A DNA stretch of 64,000 nt, taken from assembly GCF_014638095.1 (NCBI RefSeq), contig NZ_BMFH01000001.1, positions 868,001 to 932,000 on the forward strand, written 5' to 3'. The notes beneath the pieces are model-generated. The model worked only from the letters and a program-made list of their open reading frames with translations, was not told the origin of the DNA and made no database searches. Shown here in pieces: positions 54,443-62,959 of this stretch; position 1 is the first letter of the stretch; each line of letters opens with the position of its first letter. This stretch comes from Muriicola marianensis. GTDB lineage: Bacteria; Bacteroidota; Bacteroidia; Flavobacteriales; Flavobacteriaceae. A program made the translations under genes and the position numbers.

Positions 54443-54699
54443 ATCCTTTGCTCTGGATTAATTACTCCTGTCTTGTTCCTCGATTGATTATCGCGCCCAG
54501 CTTACACCAGCCTTCGTACTAAAATCCATCCACTTCAAACAAATTATCAGTAGACCGTGTAAGGCTCCCAGAACGAAGTCCTTTTGGGCTTTTTCACTAC
54601 AAGTCTGATACCTCTCACATCTACTTTCCTATCACAAAATAAATTCAATGACTATCTTTATAATCACGGTAGGGTATTTACTTAAAAAACGGTCGATCA

Positions 54700-55815
54700 T
54701 TGGACTTAAACCTTAATTTTCAATCAGCCCTGGACCTACTTGGCCTTTTCCAGGGTCTGACTCTGGGAATCTTGATGTTGATCCTGAATTTCCGGCATTT
54801 TAGAAGCACCTACTGGCTCGGGCTGTACCTGGTCCTGTTCTCTTTGAAATTATTGATCTTTATTCCGGGAGGGTTGGACCTGGACGAACGATTCCCGTCA
54901 TTGTTCCTCCTGCCATTTAATTTTTCCTGGCTCCTATTCGCCGTTTTCTTTATCTATACTCAAAAGATCTCCATTTTTTCCGATCAGAAGATCAAATACT
55001 GGCTTTTGTATCCCGGGATCCTTTCTCTTATTGCACAGATCGTAATTTATTTCCAACCCTATACTGTAAAAGTTGATATCGCGCAGAGCTTGTGGTATGT
55101 GATCGTGTTCACGTATGCAGGCATTTTGTATTCCTGGGGAATCGGTATTTGGAACTTAAGGCTTCTCAACAGGCATAAAAGGCAGGTGGAGAATACATTT
55201 TCCGAACTGGAGAACAAGGTACTTACGTGGGTACGTATCTTCCTGATCTATAGTTTGTCTTCGTCTGTCCTTATCCATATTCTCTATGTGATCTCGCCGG
55301 AGAATTATGTTTTCAAGATTATTTTCTCCGCCCTCGACCTTGTGGCCATCTACTGGATTGCAATCAATGGGGTTATTCAGCAGAATGTGTTGTCTACCTT
55401 ATCGAGCAAGGGCCCTGAGCAATTAAGAGATTATCTGTCAGGCCTTAAGGAAGAAAATCATGAAAGAAAGGATGATCACAAGGACCTGGAAGCCCTGATG
55501 GAGAAAGTAGAAACCTATATGAAGAAAAGCGAGATCTTTTTAAATAGCGATCTTACGATCGTGGACCTGGCCGAAAAACTAAATCTGCATCCCAAAAAAA
55601 TCTCTGCCAGCATAAATTCTATCTCCAATCAAAATTTTAATTCCTATGTCAATGCATTGCGCATCGAGAAAGCCAAATTGATACTGGACGGTGCGCAGGC
55701 ACACAATTTCAGTATCGAAGGTATAGGACAGGAAGTCGGTTTCCACAGCAAAAGTGCTTTTTACTCGGCCTTTAAGAAAGTAACCGGGACAACCCCCACC
55801 AGATACAAGGAATAG
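54700..55815 (+). CDS. AraC-family regulator with membrane-embedded N-terminal half (copy 2)
   Basis: A 371-residue paralogue of the gene at 52907; by eye about half of the residues agree (for example IKYWLL, GIWNLRLL, ALDLVAIYWIA). Seven membrane helices (about 8-235) precede the AraC domain (LTIVDLAEKLNLHPKKISAS, FSIEGIGQEVGFHSKSAFYS, FKKVTGTTPTRYKE). The only start that preserves alignment with copy 1 is TTG at 54700 (TTG-GAC-TTA-AAC), so a TTG start is proposed. The 258-bp gap before it shows no other gene. Confidence 0.85.
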   Translation: MDLNLNFQSALDLLGLFQGLTLGILMLILNFRHFRSTYWLGLYLVLFSLKLLIFIPGGLDLDERFPSLFLLPFNFSWLLFAVFFIYTQKISIFSDQKIKYWLLYPGILSLIAQIVIYFQPYTVKVDIAQSLWYVIVFTYAGILYSWGIGIWNLRLLNRHKRQVENTFSELENKVLTWVRIFLIYSLSSSVLIHILYVISPENYVFKIIFSALDLVAIYWIAINGVIQQNVLSTLSSKGPEQLRDYLSGLKEENHERKDDHKDLEALMEKVETYMKKSEIFLNSDLTIVDLAEKLNLHPKKISASINSISNQNFNSYVNALRIEKAKLILDGAQAHNFSIEGIGQEVGFHSKSAFYSAFKKVTGTTPTRYKE

Positions 55816-55935
55816 TCCTTCCCTTATCGCGACCTGATAAGTGTTTATTATCGAGTTCGGTACTGGAAAATCTCTTTAAACAGGAGTACTGATTCCTGAT
55901 TTCGGACCGATATTCATTGATTTTACAGGGATTTC

Positions 55936-55953
55936 GTTCTGATTTCTGAATTT
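55936..55953 (-). repeat. 18-bp inverted repeat, right arm
   Basis: GTTCTGATTTCTGAATTT, the exact reverse complement of 54151-54168, placed 121 bases behind the stop of the second AraC-type gene. Confidence 0.6.
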
Positions 55954-56050
55954 CAAACTTAAAACCCCGGTCTGTAGCTTGGGCTCAGAAAATATTTACC
56001 AAAACTTTGAGTTGAAGGTGATAGATTGATTTATGATGATGAGTCGGATA

Positions 56051-56084
56051 GAGACCTGGATCAATTGCATCCAAGGTCTCTTTT
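56051..56084 (+). terminator. Terminator-like hairpin ahead of the cupin-like gene
   Basis: GAGACCTGGAT and ATCC-A-AGGTCTC form an 11-bp stem with one bulged A and a 7-base loop, followed by TTTT. It lies within a possible N-terminal extension of the next ORF and argues that translation starts behind it. It may act as an attenuator. Confidence 0.55.
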
Positions 56085-56113
56085 CCGACAAGGAAATAAA
56101 AAATGGAATAGCT

Positions 56114-56581
56114 ATGACCACCAAAGAAAATCAGAGAGCCAAACTACTCAAGTACACGACTATCAATGAGGCAGGAAACTTCAACACCTGGAATCCGGCT
56201 CATATTGAGGAATTGAAGAGAAATCGGATAAGCTCAGATCTGGGCCAAAAGATCCTATTCGAAAATGACTATCTGAGGATCTGGGAGGTGGTATTGCTAC
56301 CCAAGGAGCGACTCCCTTTCCGCAAGATCCAATCCGATTACTACTGGGTGGCAGGCTCAGAAGGCCTTTTGATCTCGCGTTTCTCTGATGGACGCATCCT
56401 CCTGATGCATTTAGAGAAAGGAGATTCCGAATTCCTGCAGCACAAAGACCAACACGCAGTTTACGATCTGGAAAACATCGGTCAGGACATACTATTCTTC
56501 CAGATGACAGAATTCAAAGGAGAGAATCTGGACAATCAGGAAAGACTGCAAGAAGTATTCAAAAGAAACACTTCCAGATAG
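56114..56581 (+). CDS. Small cupin-like protein
   Basis: A 155-residue cytoplasmic protein with a predicted beta-rich core resembling a cupin: ENDYLRIWEVVLLPKERLPF at the first motif and VYDLENIGQDILFFQM near the second. Typical metal-binding histidines of cupins are largely missing from the first motif. An in-frame ATG at 56033 would add 27 residues encoded across a hairpin with a T run, and the ATG at 56114 has a GGA-containing stretch in front, so the latter is chosen. Function unknown. Confidence 0.6.
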   Translation: MTTKENQRAKLLKYTTINEAGNFNTWNPAHIEELKRNRISSDLGQKILFENDYLRIWEVVLLPKERLPFRKIQSDYYWVAGSEGLLISRFSDGRILLMHLEKGDSEFLQHKDQHAVYDLENIGQDILFFQMTEFKGENLDNQERLQEVFKRNTSR

Positions 56582-56654
56582 ATTTGATTGCTTTCCCCTA
56601 AAAAGGCAGGATACAGGTCTCCGGCTACACCCATGTATTTCCTATCTTTAGGCC

Positions 56655-57299
56655 ATGAAGGTCATATCCACCAATATAGGACAACCGACGAGTTTCACCT
56701 GGAATGGCAGGACCGAAAAGACAGGGATCTTTAAGTCGCCCGTTTCACACCCCGTTCTCCTGGATCTTGAGGACGTGAAGGGAGATACAGTGACCGACCG
56801 CAAACATCACGGGGGAGTTTTCAAGGCATGCTACATCTTTTCTTCTGACAACTACCCATACTGGAAGGATCGATATCCCGAGCTGGAATGGAACTGGGGT
56901 ATGTTCGGCGAGAATATTACTATCGAAGGGCTCGATGAAGCCAATCTCCTGGTGGGTTCTACATACCAACTGGGTTCTGCTTTAGTGCAGATCACTATTC
57001 CAAGAGAACCGTGTTACAAACTGGGATATCGTTTTGGAGATCAGAAAATTATAGAAGCATTTATCGAACACGGCCGGCCGGGAACCTATCTTCGGGTGAT
57101 CAAACCGGGGAAAGTGAGCACAGGGGACCTATTTCAACTGGTAGATAAAAAAGAGGATTCACTGAGCATAGCCAACCTGTTTTCCCTCCTTTATTCTAAA
57201 GAGAAGGATCCGGATATATTGAGCCGTGCATTAAATTGCGAATTCTTGCCCCAGCGGACCAAGGACAAGTTGAGCAGATACCATAAAAAAGGGGCCTGA
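56655..57299 (+). CDS. MOSC domain protein (YiiM-like)
   Basis: A 214-residue MOSC protein, a family involved in molybdenum cofactor sulfur transfer or reductive detoxification of N-hydroxylated compounds. Typical features: SPVSHPVLLDLEDVKGDTVT, DRKHHGGVFKACYIFSSDNY, MFGENITIEGLDEANL and the conserved cysteine in IPREPCYKLGYRFGD. The C-terminal helix pair (SIANLFSLLY) resembles the 3-alpha domain of YiiM. A TATCTTTA near the start may be the promoter. The stop codon lies inside a hairpin that terminates the opposite-strand gene. Confidence 0.88.
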   Translation: MKVISTNIGQPTSFTWNGRTEKTGIFKSPVSHPVLLDLEDVKGDTVTDRKHHGGVFKACYIFSSDNYPYWKDRYPELEWNWGMFGENITIEGLDEANLLVGSTYQLGSALVQITIPREPCYKLGYRFGDQKIIEAFIEHGRPGTYLRVIKPGKVSTGDLFQLVDKKEDSLSIANLFSLLYSKEKDPDILSRALNCEFLPQRTKDKLSRYHKKGA

Positions 57300-57307
57300 C
57301 GGCCCCC
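57285..57307 (-). terminator. Terminator of the gene at 57329
   Basis: On the minus strand GGGGCC and GGCCCC (with an additional G) form a compact stem with a 4-base loop followed by TTTTTT. It overlaps the end of the MOSC gene on the other strand. Confidence 0.7.
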
Positions 57308-57328
57308 TTCTCGCTGAATTAACTAAAC

Positions 57329-57682
57329 TTACTTCACTACGTAATACTCAGCAAAAGTATCGTTGGCATCCCTGACCACTATTTTGTAGCTGTCCTTTTC
57401 TGCCTTCCCAAAGTTAAAAGCCTTCTCCACGATCAGAGAAGATTTGATGGTCTCGCTGTAAAGGATGCGATTCTCGCTGTCAATAACTTTGATCTGAACA
57501 TCCCCCATTTCCCTGTTGAAAAAGTTCAGGAACAACTTGTCCCCTGCTTTTCGGAAGAATGGGCTTTCTTTGATATCTCCATCGTTGATGTCAAAAGAAG
57601 GTTTTACGTTAAAGCTGTGGGCATATGTTCCGGCAGAAATCAGGATCATGGCCATTGCGGTAATTTTTTTCAAATTTTTCAT
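57329..57682 (-). CDS. Small secreted protein of unknown function
   Basis: A 117-residue protein with a signal peptide (KKITAMAMILISAGTYAHS) and a mature domain of about 95 residues that is predicted to be all beta (DKLFLNFFNREMGDVQIKVI, YKIVVRDANDTFAEYYVVK), like an immunoglobulin-like or C-terminal sorting-like module. The longer frame from 57715 adds residues before the signal peptide and is not used. Such proteins are common in Flavobacteriaceae; none has a clear role. Confidence 0.75.
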   Translation of the reverse strand: MKNLKKITAMAMILISAGTYAHSFNVKPSFDINDGDIKESPFFRKAGDKLFLNFFNREMGDVQIKVIDSENRILYSETIKSSLIVEKAFNFGKAEKDSYKIVVRDANDTFAEYYVVK

Positions 57683-57867
57683 GATTGCTTTTTTTGGATT
57701 AATGAATAAACTCAAGGCAAATCTATCCTCATAATCCCGGGATCACTACTGCTGATTTTGCAGATTTATGTACTATTTTACCAATCAGGCCCGTTAATTA
57801 TTTCTTAAATGATAATATTGCATATATTTTGGGTAATTTTGTAAAGTTTAAGGAAGAACTGCGGGAG

Positions 57868-57875
57868 TAACTTTG
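57868..57875 (+). promoter_or_regulatory. Promoter -7 element TAACTTTG of the AraC-cupin gene
   Basis: Exact TAnnTTTG match ending 12 bases before the ATG at 57888, with a TTTG at 57838 that is somewhat too far (26 bases) to be an ideal -33 element. Confidence 0.45.
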
Positions 57876-57887
57876 TACGTATATAGC

Positions 57888-58766
57888 ATGTCTATGATCC
57901 AACAAAAACCCACATTTGAGGCGATTGAACCCAACTTCGGGAACTCATTTACCTATCAAAAATTTGACGAGGAGCGCCTCAATAAAAATAACGTCTGGCA
58001 TTACCACCCGGAGATCGAATTGGTCTATGTGAATGGAGGGTCGGGTAAGCGGCAGATCGGGAGTCATGTATCTTATTACACCAATGGGGATCTGATACTC
58101 ATTGGCAGTAACCTGCCGCACTGCGGACTTACTGACAAACTCACGGGAAATAAGAAGGAAACGGTTATTCAGATGAAGTATGACTTCCTCGGGAATGATT
58201 TCTTTAAGATTCCGGAGATGAAGAAGATACAGGCCCTGTTCGACCTTGCAGCAGGAGGGATCGCCTTTTCAGGGAAGACCAAAAAGAAAATAGGTGAAAA
58301 GATGGAGGTGCTCGAATACCAGACAGACTTCCAGAGGCTGCTGTCAATTCTCAATATCCTCAATGAACTCGCTCTATCTGAGGATTACAAGGTACTTAAT
58401 GCAGACGGATTCTCCCTGAAAACAGAGGTAAAAGACAACGACCGTATCAACGTTGTATTCAACTACGTAAAACAAAACTTTAAGGAAGATATCCCCCTGG
58501 AGAAGATCGCGGATATGGTGAGCATGACCGTTCCCTCTTTTTGCAGGTATTTCAAGAAGATCACCAACAAGACATTTGTGCAGTTCGTGAACGAATGCCG
58601 ACTGGTTCACGCTTCCAAATTGCTGGCAGAACAACCCATGAGCATCACAGAGGTCTGTTTTGAAAGTGGTTTCAACAACTTCTCCCATTTCAACAAATCT
58701 TTCAAGGCCTTCACAGGGCAAAATCCTTCTGAATACAGAAACGATCTTAAGAAAGTCATCAGCTAA
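57888..58766 (+). CDS. AraC-family regulator with cupin sensor domain
   Basis: A 292-residue soluble regulator. Residues about 20-110 form a cupin-like ligand domain (WHYHPEIELVYVNGGSGKRQ, GDLILIGSNLPHCG), and residues 190-290 the two AraC helix-turn-helix units (IPLEKIADMVSMTVPSFCRY, MSITEVCFESGFNNFSHFNK, FTGQNPSEYRNDL). It resembles sugar-responsive regulators in domain order. The upstream in-frame TTG at 57873 overlaps the promoter element, so the ATG at 57888 is chosen. The target is unknown. Confidence 0.9.
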   Translation: MSMIQQKPTFEAIEPNFGNSFTYQKFDEERLNKNNVWHYHPEIELVYVNGGSGKRQIGSHVSYYTNGDLILIGSNLPHCGLTDKLTGNKKETVIQMKYDFLGNDFFKIPEMKKIQALFDLAAGGIAFSGKTKKKIGEKMEVLEYQTDFQRLLSILNILNELALSEDYKVLNADGFSLKTEVKDNDRINVVFNYVKQNFKEDIPLEKIADMVSMTVPSFCRYFKKITNKTFVQFVNECRLVHASKLLAEQPMSITEVCFESGFNNFSHFNKSFKAFTGQNPSEYRNDLKKVIS

Positions 58767-58775
58767 GTCGCCTGA

Positions 58776-59369
58776 ATGCAACTGCAAGCCCATAAATTAG
58801 ATCTGCCTGAGAGCGATATCGTATATTACCCGGGTTTTTATGACCATCAGGAAGCAGATCACCTCTTTACTATATTGAAACGGGATACACCCTGGCAGCA
58901 GGACGATATACTTGTATTCGGGAAAACCTATCCCCAGCCCAGGCTGACCGCCCTGTACGGGAATAATGGCAAGCCCTACTCCTACTCCAATATTACCATG
59001 GTTCCCCACCCGTTCACAGAAGATCTTCTCTCCATAAAGCATAAAATAGAAAAGATTCTCCCCGGAACCGCTTTTACAACCTGTCTTATGAACCTTTACA
59101 GGCATGGAAAAGACAGTAACGGCTGGCATGCCGATGACGAACCGGAACTCGGCCAAAATCCCGTGATCGCCTCAATAACCCTGGGAGAGGAAAGAGTCTT
59201 CCACTTTAAACACAGAGACAAAAAAGAGTTGAGGCATAAAATGATCCTCGAACACGGCAGCTTGCTGATCATGAAAGGAGAGACCCAGCATCGCTGGTTG
59301 CACCAGATCCCTAAAACCTCACGGGCCATAGGGGAGCGTATCAACCTCACCTTCAGGGTCATCCATTAA
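58776..59369 (+). CDS. AlkB-like 2-oxoglutarate/Fe(II) dioxygenase
   Basis: A 197-residue dioxygenase of the AlkB/ALKBH2-3 type that demethylates alkylated bases. The iron ligands are H118 and D120 (GWHADDEPELG) and a histidine near 176 (QHRWLHQI). The 2-oxoglutarate arginines are R188 and R194 in GERINLTFRVI. The substrate-side loop PQPRLTALYG matches ALKBH2-like proteins. It lies nine bases behind the AraC-type gene, so the two may be cotranscribed, though an Ada-type link is not apparent. Confidence 0.92.
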   Translation: MQLQAHKLDLPESDIVYYPGFYDHQEADHLFTILKRDTPWQQDDILVFGKTYPQPRLTALYGNNGKPYSYSNITMVPHPFTEDLLSIKHKIEKILPGTAFTTCLMNLYRHGKDSNGWHADDEPELGQNPVIASITLGEERVFHFKHRDKKELRHKMILEHGSLLIMKGETQHRWLHQIPKTSRAIGERINLTFRVIH

Positions 59370-59384
59370 ACGGGGGATTCTTAT

Positions 59385-59392
59385 TATCTTTG
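59385..59392 (+). promoter_or_regulatory. Promoter -7 element TATCTTTG, leaderless TIGR03643 gene
   Basis: Exact TAnnTTTG match ending eight bases before the ATG at 59400. Transcription would begin about one base before the start codon. Confidence 0.5.
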
Positions 59393-59399
59393 AACCGCT

Positions 59400-59678
59400 A
59401 TGAAAAAGGAATTTACTGAAAGAGAATTAGACCGGATCATTGAAATGGCCTGGGAAGACCGCACCCCCTTTGAGGCTATCGAATTCCAGTTTGGCATTTC
59501 TGAACAGGAGACCATAGAGATCATGAGGAGGGAAATGAAACCCAGCAGTTTCCGTATGTGGCGGAAAAGGGTTCAGGGCAGGTCTACCAAGCACGCAGCA
59601 CTGAAAACTTCAGATAGTACCCGCTTTAAAAGCACCCGACAGCGCCACATCTCCGGGAATAAGATCTCAAAGCGTTAG
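59400..59678 (+). CDS. TIGR03643 family protein
   Basis: A 92-residue small basic protein. The N-terminal 60 residues (TERELDRIIEMAWEDRTPFE, AIEFQFGISEQETIEIMRRE, MKPSSFRMWRKRVQGR) match TIGR03643, a short conserved family with a helix-turn-helix-like outline. The C-terminal tail is rich in Lys, Arg, Ser and Thr. DNA or RNA binding is plausible; no role is established. Its end overlaps the S1/P1 nuclease gene by four bases, tail to tail. Confidence 0.88.
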   Translation: MKKEFTERELDRIIEMAWEDRTPFEAIEFQFGISEQETIEIMRREMKPSSFRMWRKRVQGRSTKHAALKTSDSTRFKSTRQRHISGNKISKR

Positions 59679-60448
59679 TCGAATATCTCATTCAATACCA
59701 CAGCAAGCCGTACACCTCCTTTGAGCAACTGACGCTCAACGGTGTTCCAGTGGATATATTTATATCGGTATCCCAGGCGTTCTCCGGGGATCACAGAACC
59801 GTAAATAGAGGTCGCCAACCTGTGGGATTCTTCAACCCAGCTATACACATCTCCCTGCTTTAAAGCCTTGTATCCCTCCTTTGACAAGGGTGGAAGATCC
59901 CGGGCCAGTTCTGTATAACTCATCCCGAAGTGGTCGATCAGATCGGAGTCCCATAACCTGTGCAGATTGCTCTCTCGACCGAACCATTCTATTTCTATGT
60001 CGTTGCCTCCCCGGTTCTCAGCCCAACCGGCGTGCAGCGGCTGATGCAGATCACCTATAAAATGAACGAGCATCTTTAAATAAAAAATCTGTTCCTCTTC
60101 CGGAGAATTCTTATCCCTGAGCTTAGCAATACAAGTCTCAATGGCCTGGACGATATCCCCTTCCTCGGCGGGAGGTTCCTGCACGTATGTCTTGTCGGCG
60201 GGATAGTTGACATAATGCCAAGGATAATATTTCCTGTATAGTGTATCTGATTTGATATCGTCCGCATAGTTCGATACCGAAGCCAATGACCTTCCCTTGA
60301 GTATCTTGCGCACCATTTTCCTGGCCTTTCTTTTAAGATGCATTTCCGCAACCTCCCCAACCACCCTGTGGCCGGTCTTACCCCAGAAAGGCGGGTTAGC
60401 AAAAGCCAGGTTGCTCACCGCAAAAAATAGGATGATAAAATTCTTCAT
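59675..60448 (-). CDS. Secreted S1/P1-type nuclease
   Basis: A 257-residue zinc nuclease for single-stranded nucleic acids. A signal peptide (FIILFFAVSNLAFANPPF) is followed by FWGKTGHRVVGEVAEMHL, where the mature N-terminal tryptophan and the histidine bind zinc in the family. Further zinc ligands appear in VSNYADDIKSD, HYVNYP and FIGDLHQPLHAGWAENRGGN, then LHRLWDSDLIDH. The length is normal. A -7 element lies 17 bases upstream. Confidence 0.94.
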   Translation of the reverse strand: MKNFIILFFAVSNLAFANPPFWGKTGHRVVGEVAEMHLKRKARKMVRKILKGRSLASVSNYADDIKSDTLYRKYYPWHYVNYPADKTYVQEPPAEEGDIVQAIETCIAKLRDKNSPEEEQIFYLKMLVHFIGDLHQPLHAGWAENRGGNDIEIEWFGRESNLHRLWDSDLIDHFGMSYTELARDLPPLSKEGYKALKQGDVYSWVEESHRLATSIYGSVIPGERLGYRYKYIHWNTVERQLLKGGVRLAVVLNEIFD

Positions 60449-60465
60449 TCGAGTTCCTTTTTCTG

Positions 60466-60473
60466 CAAAAATA
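60466..60473 (-). promoter_or_regulatory. Promoter -7 element TATTTTTG of the S1/P1 nuclease gene
   Basis: Exact TAnnTTTG match on the minus strand ending 17 bases before the start codon at 60448. Confidence 0.45.
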
Positions 60474-60646
60474 GAGGTTGGTGCTTTAAGGACAAGTTAA
60501 TTTTGGTGCATATTATCAAGATCCGAAAATCCTCCGAAAGCCGAATTTCTTATGTAGCGATCGCGGAATGGTCTTCCGGTTCATCAATTTCTTTCTCAAC
60601 ATGGCAGACGTGATGAAATTTGGGATTTCCTTAACGCTTTAAATGT

Positions 60647-60654
60647 TAATTTTG
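60647..60654 (+). promoter_or_regulatory. Promoter -7 element TAATTTTG of the DUF5916 gene
   Basis: Exact TAnnTTTG match ending five bases before the GTG start at 60660, giving an essentially leaderless mRNA. TTTG at 60619 is 24 bases upstream, slightly beyond the usual spacing. Confidence 0.45.
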
Positions 60655-60659
60655 CGGGA

Positions 60660-62894
60660 GTGTTACTATCAGAGAACATAACGCTAAGAAAGGTTATCCT
60701 GACCTTTGTGACACTCCTTTGTGTCCAGCTTTCACATTCCCAGAACAACTTTAGTTCCAAAAACCGATCTTTTAAGGTCAAGTATATACAGGATTTTATC
60801 CAGCTCGATGGCATCCTGGATGAACCCATATGGGAAGAAGCCGAAAGTGCCTCTGATTTCTGGGAATACTTCCCTGTAGATTCCATACAGGCCCTCAAAC
60901 AAACGGATATAAAAATGCTGTACGACGACAAAAACCTGTATATAGGTATTACCGTCTACACAGCGGGCAAGAATTATGCGGTTGAGTCGCTTCGGCGTGA
61001 CTTTCGGGCGGGGAACAGCGACAACATTACCCTTCTATTCGACACATTCAATGACGGAAATAACGCTTTTCTCTTTGGTATAAACCCCTTTGGGGTAATG
61101 CGCGAGGGGCTGGTCTCGGGAGGGGGTCTTGATCTGAGAGGTTTTACTATTTCCTGGGATGTAAAGTGGAGAGGAGAGTCTCAGATCTACGATGATTACT
61201 ACACCTCGGAAATGATTATACCCCTGACCTCATTTAAATTTCGAGAAGGGGAAACCAAATGGCGTTTTAACAGCTACCGCTTTGACACCCAGAGCAATGA
61301 GAACAGCACCTGGGCGCGAATTCCACAGAATCAGAACATCTTCGGGCTTACCTTTATGGGGGATATGGTTTTCGAAAAACCGCTTGGAAAGTCCAGAACT
61401 CCCTTTGCTGTCATTCCCTATATCAATTATCTGACCGCTCAGGATTTTGAAAATGATGTTTCGACCAATGATTTCAAATTTGGAGGAGATGCCAAGGTGT
61501 CCATAGGTAACAGTCTGAACCTCGATATCACGGTCAATCCCGATTTTTCCCAGGTTGAAGTGGATAATCAGATCACCAACCTGACGCGTTTTGAAATAGG
61601 ACTTCCCGAAAGGCGGCAATTCTTTATTGACAACAACGACCTGTTCGCAGACTTCGGTGATTCCCGTGACAGCAATCCTTTTTTTTCAAGGCGAATCGGT
61701 ATTGCACGGGACACTGCTGGCAACACCATAGAGAATAGTATTATCGGTGGGGTCAGGCTGAGTGGTAAATTAAACAACCGTCTGCGTATCGGTTTCCTCA
61801 ACATTCAAACCGAGGCAGATGAGGCCAACGAGATTCCTACAAACAACAATATGATGCTGGCCGTACAGCAGCAGGTATTCTCCCGTTCCAACATCGGCTT
61901 TTTCTTTATAAACAGGCAGTCTACCAGTGACTACGACTTCCTGGCCGACGAAGATCGGTATAACCGGGTCATGGGAATTGATTACAACCTGATTTCGCAA
62001 GATAATTTATGGAGCGGACGGGCCTTCCTGCACAAATCCTTCGAGCCGGGGGGAAGGATAGAAGACCTCTCATCGGGAATGCAATTGGAATACAATTCCC
62101 GTTACTGGAACTTCTTCAGCAAAGCTGTGTTCGTCGGGGAAGATTATCAATCCGATCTCGGCTTTATCCGGCGAACCGATATTTTCAAGGGTATTTTCAG
62201 CATGAGAAGGGTCTTCTGGCCTAAGGAGGGTATTATTCAGAACCACAGCATACGGTTCTTTCCGAATTTTATCTGGAGTCCGACCCGTAATTTCCTGAAC
62301 ACAGATTACACCACCCGCCTAGACTGGGAGGTGCGATTTAATAATTTATCTGAGGCTCAGGCATCATTCTCTCATGAGTACACCTATTTATTGGACGATT
62401 TTGACCCCACGCGTAGTGATGATGCCCTACCGTTACCCGGTGAGCAGGGTTATTATTACAATTCTGCCAGTTTTCAGTACCGTTCGGACAGGCGACGTCT
62501 TTTGTCATATTCCATAGAACCTACCATAGGCAGGTTTTTTAACGGTGATATCTTTTCCGTGGAAGGAGGACTTAACCTTCGCCTGCAGCCTAAGGCGGTG
62601 GTCTCCATGAACTTCAGGTATGATCAGATCCAGCTTCCGGAACCCTATGGCAGTGCGGATATCTGGCTGATCAGTCCGAGATTCGACCTTACCTTTAGCA
62701 AATCGCTCTTCTGGTCTACGCTTATACAGTACAGCAACCAGAGGGACAACCTCGGTATCAATTCCAGGCTGCAGTGGCGATTCGCTCCCCTATCTGATCT
62801 GTTCCTGGTGTACAACGACAATTACTTCGTCAATACCTTTGCCCCAAGAGTTCGATCTATCAACCTGAAAGTCACCTACTGGCTCAATATCTGA
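60660..62894 (+). CDS. DUF5916 / CBM9-like domain outer-membrane protein
   Basis: A 744-residue secreted protein. A GTG start is followed by a signal peptide (VILTFVTLLCVQLSHS). Residues about 35-220 form a carbohydrate-binding family 9-like domain (LDGILDEPIWEEAESASDFW, DDKNLYIGITVYTAGKN). The remainder is DUF5916, rich in amphipathic strands (VNPDFSQVEVDNQITNLTRF, ERRQFFIDNNDLF), and ends in aromatic residue alternation like an outer-membrane barrel (SINLKVTYWLNI). Such proteins are frequent in flavobacteria and are thought to be surface-associated; ligand unknown. Confidence 0.9.
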   Translation: MLLSENITLRKVILTFVTLLCVQLSHSQNNFSSKNRSFKVKYIQDFIQLDGILDEPIWEEAESASDFWEYFPVDSIQALKQTDIKMLYDDKNLYIGITVYTAGKNYAVESLRRDFRAGNSDNITLLFDTFNDGNNAFLFGINPFGVMREGLVSGGGLDLRGFTISWDVKWRGESQIYDDYYTSEMIIPLTSFKFREGETKWRFNSYRFDTQSNENSTWARIPQNQNIFGLTFMGDMVFEKPLGKSRTPFAVIPYINYLTAQDFENDVSTNDFKFGGDAKVSIGNSLNLDITVNPDFSQVEVDNQITNLTRFEIGLPERRQFFIDNNDLFADFGDSRDSNPFFSRRIGIARDTAGNTIENSIIGGVRLSGKLNNRLRIGFLNIQTEADEANEIPTNNNMMLAVQQQVFSRSNIGFFFINRQSTSDYDFLADEDRYNRVMGIDYNLISQDNLWSGRAFLHKSFEPGGRIEDLSSGMQLEYNSRYWNFFSKAVFVGEDYQSDLGFIRRTDIFKGIFSMRRVFWPKEGIIQNHSIRFFPNFIWSPTRNFLNTDYTTRLDWEVRFNNLSEAQASFSHEYTYLLDDFDPTRSDDALPLPGEQGYYYNSASFQYRSDRRRLLSYSIEPTIGRFFNGDIFSVEGGLNLRLQPKAVVSMNFRYDQIQLPEPYGSADIWLISPRFDLTFSKSLFWSTLIQYSNQRDNLGINSRLQWRFAPLSDLFLVYNDNYFVNTFAPRVRSINLKVTYWLNI

Positions 62895-62926
62895 GTAGGA
62901 GAAAGGTGCTCCCGGTCAATTATTTT

Positions 62927-62934
62927 TATATTTG
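62927..62934 (+). promoter_or_regulatory. Promoter -7 element TATATTTG of the DUF819 gene
   Basis: Exact TAnnTTTG match ending 25 bases before the ATG at 62960. Confidence 0.45.
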
Positions 62935-62959
62935 GCTCAACAGCTGAACAAACTCGTTT

